A stretch of DNA of 11,192 nucleotides. Origin: CAYLZO01 sp964387775 (lineage in GTDB: Bacteria > Chloroflexota > Anaerolineae > JAAYZQ01). The stretch lies in NCBI GenBank assembly GCA_964387775.1, contig CAYLZO010000183.1, positions 1-11,192 on the forward strand, written 5' to 3'. A model generated the notes under the pieces. That model worked only from the letters and a program-made list of their open reading frames with translations. It was not told where the DNA came from and searched no databases. Each line of letters opens with the position of its first letter. Position 1 is the stretch's first letter. This document shows positions 5,930 through 11,192 of the stretch, piece by piece. The position numbers and the translations under genes were made by a program.

Positions 5930-7774
5930 TTAGCCCCTTGGCAGGGTCACATAGAACGTGGTCCCGTCGCCTTCGGTGCTCTCGAAAGAAATCTGGCCGC
6001 CATGTTGCTCCACCACCTCTTTGGTGATGGCCAGGCCCAAGCCCGTGCCCTCCATCTCCAAGGCTTTGGCGTTCTTGGCCCGATAGAACTCGCTAAAAAT
6101 CCGGGGTTGCGCTTCTTCAGGGATGCCGATGCCCGAGTCCGAGACCTCAAACTGGACCCAATCCCCCTGGCCCCAGGCCCGCACCGATACCGAGCCACCC
6201 TCGGGCGTGTACTTGACAGCGTTGTTCACCAGGTTCATAAAGACGCGCTCCAGCCCGTCCTCGACGCCGGTGATGACCAGGGGCTCGGGGTCGACGTCCA
6301 CCGTGTAGGTCAGCCCCTTCTCGGCCGCGCTGCCCTCCATCAAGTCGGTGACCTTGGTGATGAGATCGTTGAGCACCACCTCTTTTTTCTCGCCCTGGAG
6401 CTTTTCCATCTTGCCCGCGGCCAATTCCAGCAGGTCCTTGACCAGGGCCAGCAGAAAGGAGAGGCGGCGCAGCGAGCGGTTGACCAGGTCCTCTTGATTC
6501 TCGGTCAGGGAGCCGACGTAGCCTTGTTCCATCAACTTGAGCATGCTCTGCACGGCCGACAGGGGCGAGCGCAGCTCGTGCGTCACCATGCGCACGAATT
6601 CCGACTTGGCCCGGTCGGCCCTCTCCAGGGCCTGGTAGACCCGCGCATTGGCGATGGCCGTCGCACCGGCACTGCCCAGGGCCGAGAGAAATTCAGCGTC
6701 CTCCTTGCTGAACCGGTTTAGCGCCTCGTCATAGACGCAGATCACGCCCTCGGCCTTGCCCTGGATGAGGAGCGGCACGCAAAGCATGGATTGCAGCCCT
6801 TCGGACGTGGCCTCGGCCGTGTATTGAAAGCGCTCGTCCTGGGTGACGTCGGAGACGATGGCCAACTGGCCCGACAGGGTCTGGTAGGTGATGACGCTTT
6901 TTTGCAGGTCAATCGGCCCCGTGGACAGGAACTGTCTGTCGATCCCGTACGAGGCAATGGTGTCCACCACCTGACCGCTTTCATCGAGCAAGCGGATGGT
7001 ACAGGCCCGGACGTCCATCTCCCGGGCCGCGTTCTTGGCGATGAGGTTCAGCACCTCGTCGAGATTGAGGGTCGAACTGACCGTCGTGGTGACTTTGTAG
7101 AGGGTTTCGATGCGTTGGCTGGCGCTGGCCAACTGCCGCTGCAGCCGGCGCAGCCGGCGCGAGACGTTCATCGACAGGTAGGCCATGGCGTAGCAGGCGA
7201 CGGTGAAACCGAGCCAGACACCCGCCACGTAGAACGGATCGTCGTACAGGTACAAAGCGACGCCGCCCCATCGCGTGCCCTCGTAGAGGGGATAGTGCGG
7301 AACGATCCCCGCAAACTGCAGGATGGCGATCCCCCCGGCCAGCACGGGCGCCAGCGCGACGTAGAGAAAGCCCCGGTCGTGAGGCAACAGCATGGCGGCG
7401 ATGACGATATGAAATAGGAAGAAAAAGAGGGCCGGGCTGGCGATTCCGCCTGTCAGGTGGACGAGCAGCGCCGTGGCCAGCCAGTCCAGGCCGATCTGCG
7501 CCCGGGCGAACCACTGATAGGTGGCGCCAGGCGTGGACCGCGCGTTGAGCTGGCGCAGCACGCCCCACAAGGCTGCGTTGTAGACCAGCAGCCCGGCGCC
7601 CAGCAGGTACAGGGTCAATCCCGGAATGCGCAACTCCAGGACCGGGCCGACGAGGATCGTGCCCAGCAGTACCCCGGCCCCCGCCAGCCAGCGCAAGCGG
7701 ATCAACCAGGCCAGGCTGCTGACCAGCTCCTCATCGGCCGGTGTCCCGAGATCTCCCTCCCTCGCACCGCGCAT
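5930..7774 (-). CDS. Membrane-anchored GAF-domain sensor histidine kinase
   Basis: This is a 614-residue hybrid-free kinase. About six hydrophobic segments fill residues 22-200, with little outside the membrane. A GAF domain follows at about 225-380 (SSTLNLDEVLNLIA to TAIANARVYQALERA). The HisKA domain has the phospho-acceptor in FVRMVTHELRSPLSAV (His399). The ATPase domain shows N box NLVNNAVKYTPEGG (514-527), G1 DSGIGI (546-551) and G2 GTGLGL (576-581). All boxes are intact, so it should be active. The ATG at 7774 follows GGAGGCG by five bases. It lies 25 bases after the receiver gene and is presumably its partner. The GAF domain may sense a small molecule or redox state, but the sequence does not say which. 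Its position between hydrogenase genes and hdr genes suggests control of energy metabolism (inference). Confidence 0.93.
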   Translation of the reverse strand: MRGAREGDLGTPADEELVSSLAWLIRLRWLAGAGVLLGTILVGPVLELRIPGLTLYLLGAGLLVYNAALWGVLRQLNARSTPGATYQWFARAQIGLDWLATALLVHLTGGIASPALFFFLFHIVIAAMLLPHDRGFLYVALAPVLAGGIAILQFAGIVPHYPLYEGTRWGGVALYLYDDPFYVAGVWLGFTVACYAMAYLSMNVSRRLRRLQRQLASASQRIETLYKVTTTVSSTLNLDEVLNLIAKNAAREMDVRACTIRLLDESGQVVDTIASYGIDRQFLSTGPIDLQKSVITYQTLSGQLAIVSDVTQDERFQYTAEATSEGLQSMLCVPLLIQGKAEGVICVYDEALNRFSKEDAEFLSALGSAGATAIANARVYQALERADRAKSEFVRMVTHELRSPLSAVQSMLKLMEQGYVGSLTENQEDLVNRSLRRLSFLLALVKDLLELAAGKMEKLQGEKKEVVLNDLITKVTDLMEGSAAEKGLTYTVDVDPEPLVITGVEDGLERVFMNLVNNAVKYTPEGGSVSVRAWGQGDWVQFEVSDSGIGIPEEAQPRIFSEFYRAKNAKALEMEGTGLGLAITKEVVEQHGGQISFESTEGDGTTFYVTLPRG

Positions 7775-7799
7775 GGAGTCGCCTCCGGATTTGCTCAGA

Positions 7800-8201
7800 C
7801 TAGTCGCCCAAGAGCTTTTCCACCTTTTCCAGCAGGGCGCCCGGCTCCAGGGGCTTTTCCACGAAATCGTCCACCGGCAGGTAATCGCCGTCCGGTTTGA
7901 AGCGCAGCTCGGTCGTGGTGTGCAGGGCCGTCAGCATCAAGATCGGGACCTCGCTATAGGCCGCATATTCCGACTTGGGATCAGGACTGCGCAGATTGAG
8001 CGTGACCTGGAACCCCTCGGTGGTATAGTCCATCATCACGTCCAGGATGATCAGGTCCGGCTCGATCTCTTTGACCTTGGCCAATCCCTCTGCACCGCTG
8101 GCCGCACTGTAGACCTGATAACCGGCGGATTCCAGCGTGAGACGCATGACTTCTACCAAGTCGGGGTCATCGTCCACGATCAGGATCTTTTTGTCAGCCA
8201 T
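7800..8201 (-). CDS. Stand-alone receiver-domain response regulator
   Basis: 133 residues form a single CheY-like receiver with no output domain. The acidic pocket is Asp10-12 (VDDDPD), the phospho-acceptor is Asp54 (LILDVMMD begins near 50), the switch Thr is 91 (LMLTAL) and the conserved Lys is 117 (VEKPLEP). A longer loop between beta strands 3 and 5 (about residues 58-112, with YAAYSEV and DGDYLPVDDF) departs from a plain CheY. ATG 8201 follows GGAGGAG at good spacing. It is directly upstream of the histidine kinase and downstream of the hydrogenase protease. Without a DNA-binding domain it probably acts through protein contacts or a phosphorelay. Confidence 0.93.
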   Translation of the reverse strand: MADKKILIVDDDPDLVEVMRLTLESAGYQVYSAASGAEGLAKVKEIEPDLIILDVMMDYTTEGFQVTLNLRSPDPKSEYAAYSEVPILMLTALHTTTELRFKPDGDYLPVDDFVEKPLEPGALLEKVEKLLGD

Positions 8202-8223
8202 GGATTTCTCCTCCTCGCTTGAC

Positions 8224-8275
8224 TAGGTTGTAGGTGGTAGTGGGTAGGTTGTAGGCTACAACCTACTCACTACCA
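8224..8275. repeat. Long imperfect hairpin with TAGGTTGTAGG direct repeats
   Basis: Arms 8235-8253 and 8257-8275 pair at 18 of 19 positions around a three-base loop, with one G/T position. The 11-mer TAGGTTGTAGG also occurs twice directly (8224-8234 and 8245-8255). The right arm covers the last codons and TAG stop of the maturation protease gene. The left arm reaches to about 30 bases before the receiver gene start. There is no T-run after it on the minus strand, so it is not a classical terminator. It may be a mobile intergenic repeat or an mRNA-stabilising hairpin between the two genes. Confidence 0.75.
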
Positions 8276-8721
8276 ACTTCTTTGAGGATAGCTTCTACCA
8301 GTTTGGGCAGAGCCGCCTCGACCTCGGGGCTCAGCCCCTCTTGCCAGTCCACGTGGCTCGGCTGCACGCCATAGACGATCACCTCGTCGGGCAACACGCC
8401 GAGCACCCGGGCCAGCAGCAGCGCCTCGCGCAGGCCGGCGGCGTGGACCGAGAGGTACTCGTCGTCGCCCAGCAGGTTGGCCTCGTCGGGCGTAAAGCGC
8501 ACGAACTCGCCGGGCGCCTTCCCCACGTAGGCGGCGTCGATCAAGACGACGCGGGGCCAGCCCTCCATCAGGTTGACCAGGTCCAGGCCCCGCGTCCCGG
8601 CGTCGATCACCTCCACGCCCTCGGGCAGCGCCCGCCCGGCCAGCAACTCGGCGGCGCGAATCCCAACGCCGTCGTCGCCCCGCAGCGGGTTGCCCAGGCC
8701 CATGATGAGCGTGTGGCGCAT
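8263..8721 (-). CDS. [NiFe]-hydrogenase maturation endopeptidase (HyaD/HybD/HycI family)
   Basis: 152 residues, the usual size for the family. The N-terminal signature is GLGNPLRGDDGVG (8-20). Asp16, Asp62 (LIDAAY) and His93 (SVHAAGL) fall at the positions of the nickel-contacting residues of HybD (Glu16, Asp62, His93). Such proteases remove the C-terminal peptide of the large subunit once nickel is in place. It lies just after the large subunit gene, its probable substrate. The ATG at 8721 is fixed by homology, but the ribosome-binding site is poor (CGGGACC). The upstream inverted repeat ends six bases before it, which may couple or limit its translation. Confidence 0.94.
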   Translation of the reverse strand: MRHTLIMGLGNPLRGDDGVGIRAAELLAGRALPEGVEVIDAGTRGLDLVNLMEGWPRVVLIDAAYVGKAPGEFVRFTPDEANLLGDDEYLSVHAAGLREALLLARVLGVLPDEVIVYGVQPSHVDWQEGLSPEVEAALPKLVEAILKEVGSE

Positions 8722-8726
8722 GGTCC

Positions 8727-8788
8727 CGTAAAACGTAAAGCGTAAAACGTAAAGCCGGGACGAGGCCCTTACGCTTTACGTTTTACGC
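8727..8788. repeat. 19-bp perfect inverted repeat built from CGTAAAACGTAAAG units
   Basis: CGTAAAACGTAAAGCGTAA (8727-8745) is perfectly complementary to 8769-8787. The 14-mer CGTAAAACGTAAAG is itself repeated directly (8727-8740 and 8741-8754), so a second 15-bp register exists (8740-8754 with 8774-8788). The AT-rich repeats stand out from the GC-rich genes. The element fills the 82-base gap between the large subunit stop and the protease start, and its base reaches the protease ribosome-binding region. It looks like a miniature interspersed repeat; no protein is encoded. Confidence 0.8.
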
Positions 8789-8803
8789 AATACGCATCAA
8801 CCC

Positions 8804-10099
8804 CTACACAAACTCGACGTTGAGCAAATGCGTCGAGCACGAAATGCACGGGTCGTAGGCCCGCACCAGCATCTCCAGCGTCAGCCGGATCTCGTCCTGG
8901 GGCTTGTCCAGGATCTGGGGCACCAGGGCCTCCATGTCGTATTGGATGTTGGCGTGGTTCTGGTTGGTGGGGATGATGCAGTTGGCGCCCTGGATCAGGC
9001 CGTCGTCGTCGATGACGTAATTGTGGAACAGGATGCCGCGCGGCACGTCGCACGAGCCGACGCCCTCGCCGCCCTGGCCCTGGAACTCGTAGAGGGGCTC
9101 TTCCTCGATGCCCCGGTCCACCAACTCGTCGATGATCGCGATGGCGTCCTCGACGCAGTGGACCATCTCCACCGCCTGGGCCGCCGAGTTCAGGAAGGGG
9201 TTGGTGACGATGGGCGCCATGCCCAGCGCTTCGGCCGCGGCCTTGGCCCGGGGGTGCAACTGGTCGTAGTTGTTGTTGAACCGCGCCAGCGCGCCGACCA
9301 TGTAGCTCTCGCGGTTGTGCTTGGCCCACTTGGCCGTCGATTGGGGCACCATGTGCTCGTTCGTGACCTGGCGATAGTCGGGCAACTCGTAGGTGAACCC
9401 GTCGGTGGTGGCGATGCGCCCGTCGATGTAGGCGTACTCGTCGTCCTTCTTCAGCGAGACGTACTCGGTCTCGCGCTCAAAGTCGGGCCAGGGCAGCGTC
9501 GCCAGCAGCGAGATCGTCTCGTCCATGTCCTCGCGGGCGGCCACGAACCGCTCGCGCATGGCCAGCAGTTCCTTCTCGGTGGGCAAATGGGTAAAGCCGC
9601 CGACGGTCATGGCGATGGGATGCGTGTGGCGCCCGCCGACGACGGCGCAGATGTCGCCCGCCAGCTTTTTGATGCGCAGCGCCCGCAGCACTACCTCGGG
9701 ATGGCTCGACGCCAGGGGCAGCACGCTGCCCGCCCCGAAAAAGTCGGGGGCGACGAGCATATAGACGTGCAGCACGTGGCTGTCGATCATCTCGCCGTGG
9801 AACATCAATTTACGCAGCAGCTCGGTCTGCTCCGAGACCTCGACGCCCAGGGCCGTCTCGGTGGCCCGCAGCGAAGCCGTCGCGTGGCCTACCGAGCAGA
9901 TGCCGCAGATGCGCGAGGTGATGTGCGACGCCTCGGTGTAGGGCCGGCCGCGCAGCATCGCCTCGAAAAAGCGGGGCGCCTCGACCACCTGCCACTCGCA
10001 CTGGAGGATGTCGCCGTTCTTGACGTCCAGGACGATGTTGCCGTGGCCCTCGACGCGGGTCAGGTGATGTACGTCAACGTTTACGTTCACTTCACTCAT
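8804..10099 (-). CDS. hydA: [NiFe]-hydrogenase large (alpha) subunit, group 3b-like
   Basis: 431 residues with both nickel-binding motifs intact: RICGICSVGH (Cys65, Cys68) and DPCISCSTH (Cys418, Cys421, His424). N-terminal HHLTRVEGHG is the conserved start of the fold. After His424 only seven residues remain (LLNVEFV). That is a short cleavable tail of the sort seen in cytoplasmic group 3 enzymes rather than the long tails of membrane types. The protein forms the active site with the small subunit encoded just upstream. The neighbouring flavin/NAD(P) subunit points to group 3b (sulfhydrogenase, NADP-linked) rather than 3c. ATG 10099 follows AGGAG by about seven bases; the gap to the small subunit is 22 bases. 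Confidence 0.96.
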   Translation of the reverse strand: MSEVNVNVDVHHLTRVEGHGNIVLDVKNGDILQCEWQVVEAPRFFEAMLRGRPYTEASHITSRICGICSVGHATASLRATETALGVEVSEQTELLRKLMFHGEMIDSHVLHVYMLVAPDFFGAGSVLPLASSHPEVVLRALRIKKLAGDICAVVGGRHTHPIAMTVGGFTHLPTEKELLAMRERFVAAREDMDETISLLATLPWPDFERETEYVSLKKDDEYAYIDGRIATTDGFTYELPDYRQVTNEHMVPQSTAKWAKHNRESYMVGALARFNNNYDQLHPRAKAAAEALGMAPIVTNPFLNSAAQAVEMVHCVEDAIAIIDELVDRGIEEEPLYEFQGQGGEGVGSCDVPRGILFHNYVIDDDGLIQGANCIIPTNQNHANIQYDMEALVPQILDKPQDEIRLTLEMLVRAYDPCISCSTHLLNVEFV

Positions 10100-10121
10100 G
10101 CGTCTCTCCTAAACCTCAGCC

Positions 10122-10898
10122 TCAGCCCTCAACCTGCTCGGGCTGGAAGGCGTTAAACATCGTCATCTTGGCCATCAACTGCTCGACGGTCAGCCCCGCC
10201 TCGGCGAGCACGTCCTTCATGGCGTTCTCGTTGGGATGCGGGATCAGGCCCCGGCAGCCCTCGCAGCCGTCGCCATAGGTGGGGCAGATGGCGTCGCAGC
10301 CGGCGCGCGTGATGGGCCCCAGGCAGGTGCCGCCCTTGTCGAAAATGCAGACGTTCTCTTTCAGCTTGCACTCGACGCAGAGCGGATAGTCGGGGATGCC
10401 CGGCTTTTTGCCCAGCAGCACGTTCTTGACCACACTCAGGAACTCGAAGCGGTCGATGGGGCAGCCGGGGATAAAGGCGTCCACCGGGATGACCTGGCTG
10501 ATGGGCCGGGCCGGGTAGGTATCGTACCAATCCCACTTGTCGCCATAAACGTACTCGCGCACGCCCTGGAGCGAGGGCTGGATGTTCTTCAGGGCGTTGA
10601 CGCCGGCCGTGTGGGCGCAGGCGCCCAGGGCGACGACGATGGCCGCCTGCTCGCGGATCTGCTTCAGGCGCGCCTCGTCCTCGGGCCGCGTGCACGAGCC
10701 CTCGACAAAGGCGACGGCGTAATCCTCGCCTTTCTCGCTCATCGCCTCGCGGAACTGGACGATCTCGACGGCGTCGAGCAGCTCCAGGTGGGTCTGCAGG
10801 GCGTCCACCACGGTGAGCTGGCAGCCCTCGCAGCAGGCAAAGTCAAAGAATGCAACCTTGGGCTTGTCCTGAGCTTGTCGAACGGATTTCTCGGCCAT
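10122..10898 (-). CDS. hydD: [NiFe]-hydrogenase small (delta) subunit, group 3b-like
   Basis: 258 residues from ATG 10898. The proximal cluster ligands are visible: CCEGC (Cys23, Cys26), GACAHTAG (Cys94) and PGCP (Cys146). A C-terminal region then carries eight cysteines (174, 177, 184, 192, 201, 205, 212, 215), enough for two more [4Fe-4S] clusters. It carries electrons from the NiFe site to the flavin subunit. The frame is open further upstream, but ATG 10898 has GGAGGAGG in front and shares a base with the preceding stop (TAATG). The segment between MAEK and KVAFFDFACC is unusual: SVRQAQDKP is encoded by a short interspersed repeat (10863-10883), so this N-terminus is about nine residues longer than expected. 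Confidence 0.95.
   Translation of the reverse strand: MAEKSVRQAQDKPKVAFFDFACCEGCQLTVVDALQTHLELLDAVEIVQFREAMSEKGEDYAVAFVEGSCTRPEDEARLKQIREQAAIVVALGACAHTAGVNALKNIQPSLQGVREYVYGDKWDWYDTYPARPISQVIPVDAFIPGCPIDRFEFLSVVKNVLLGKKPGIPDYPLCVECKLKENVCIFDKGGTCLGPITRAGCDAICPTYGDGCEGCRGLIPHPNENAMKDVLAEAGLTVEQLMAKMTMFNAFQPEQVEG
10863..10883. repeat. Short interspersed repeat CTGAGCTTGTCGAA inside the hydrogenase small subunit gene
   Basis: The stretch contains CCTGAGCTTGTCGAA, a core I recall from many environmental bacterial genomes as a dispersed intergenic repeat. Here it is in frame near the 5' end of the small subunit gene and encodes VRQAQDK. Only one copy is seen in this window, so its repeated nature rests on recollection. 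Confidence 0.5.
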
Positions 10899-11192
10899 TA
10901 CAGCGCCTCCTCCAATCCCTTGATGTCGGCGTAGCGGAACACCGGGCCGTCCTGGCAGCAGTAGAGCTTGTCGATCTGGCAGTGGCCGCACTTGCCCACG
11001 CCGCACTTCATCCGCCGCTCCAGCGAGAGGTAGATCTGGGTCTCGGGGATGCCCTTGCCCAGCAGCTCCATCAGCACAAAGCGGTACATGATCGGCGGGC
11101 CGCAGGTGGCGGCCACCGTGTTGCGCGAGTTGACGGCGATCTTGGGAAAGAGGGTGGTGATGACGCCCACGTTGCCTGTCCAGCTCTCGTCG
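10898..11192 (-). CDS. hydG: Hydrogenase gamma subunit: FAD/NAD(P)-binding ferredoxin-reductase-like, C-terminal part
   Basis: The last 97 or so residues are visible; the 5' part lies beyond base 11192, with the frame open from DESWTGNVGV. CGPPIMYRFV is the nucleotide-binding end of ferredoxin-NADP-reductase-like folds. MKCGVGKCGHCQI then LYCCQDGPVF form the PyrK-like [2Fe-2S] cysteine motif. This matches the gamma subunit of sulfhydrogenase-type group 3b enzymes, which binds FAD and NAD(P)H and links them to the delta and alpha subunits. The stop TAA (10898-10900) shares a base with the ATG of the small subunit, so the two are translationally coupled. A beta (ferredoxin-like) subunit probably lies further upstream, outside the window. 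Confidence 0.92.
   Translation of the reverse strand, partial: DESWTGNVGVITTLFPKIAVNSRNTVAATCGPPIMYRFVLMELLGKGIPETQIYLSLERRMKCGVGKCGHCQIDKLYCCQDGPVFRYADIKGLEEAL

Noticed and set aside
8727..8788. CRISPR-like array from the direct CGTAAAACGTAAAG repeats
   Set aside because: Only two adjacent copies without spacers plus an inverted copy; this is a palindromic element, not a CRISPR.
8828..10156. Long plus-strand open frame opposite the hydrogenase large subunit
   Set aside because: Low-complexity antisense translation of a high-GC gene; the opposite strand carries RICGIC and DPCISC motifs.
10899..11006. Upstream extension of the hydrogenase small subunit
   Set aside because: It overlaps the gamma subunit's conserved cysteine region in another frame and has no ribosome-binding site; ATG 10898 has a strong one.

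Overview
This 11.2 kb window is GC-rich (AT-rich only in short intergenic stretches). Every gene I can support lies on the minus strand, so transcription runs from high to low coordinates. The content suggests an anaerobic or facultative bacterium, most likely a member of the Chloroflexota (Anaerolineae-like). That guess rests on a group 3b [NiFe] hydrogenase beside an HdrA with an inserted GltD-like module, on the style of the antitoxin proteins and on AT-rich intergenic inverted repeats. It is not proved by any marker gene.

Right block (11192 to 5375): a hydrogenase operon entering from outside the window. In order of transcription it holds the 3' end of the flavin/NAD(P)-binding gamma subunit, the small (delta) subunit, the large (alpha) subunit with intact RICGIC and DPCISC motifs, a hydrogenase maturation protease, a stand-alone receiver protein, a membrane-anchored GAF histidine kinase and a double-ACT-domain protein. 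It closes with a strong rho-independent terminator at 5375-5402. Three repeats decorate this block: a short interspersed repeat that appears to have landed in frame near the N-terminus of the small subunit, a 19-bp perfect inverted repeat at the ribosome-binding region of the protease, and a long hairpin over the protease stop codon.

Left block (5345 to 1): a near-consensus extended -10 promoter (5316-5345) drives hdrC and hdrB, which overlap by ATGA. Next comes an unusual single ORF fusing a MntA-type nucleotidyltransferase to a HepT-type HEPN RNase; it overlaps hdrB by TTGA. Then come a frameshifted antitoxin gene and a C-terminal fragment of a MazF/PemK toxin, both decayed. Last is hdrA, whose ribosome-binding site begins almost at the toxin remnant's stop codon. 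HdrA here is not canonical: after its flavin motif and a ferredoxin cluster it switches to a GltD/NfnB-like NAD(P)H-dehydrogenase module, and it runs off the window.

Inferred joint function: the hydrogenase exchanges electrons between H2 and NAD(P)H. HdrABC, with its NAD(P)H-linked HdrA, could pass electrons between NAD(P)H, ferredoxin and a thiol/disulfide-type or other substrate of HdrB, possibly by flavin-based bifurcation. The kinase and receiver may tune this redox system. Toxin-antitoxin modules have been inserted between hdrB and hdrA; one may be active as a self-modifying MNT-HEPN fusion and the other is dead.
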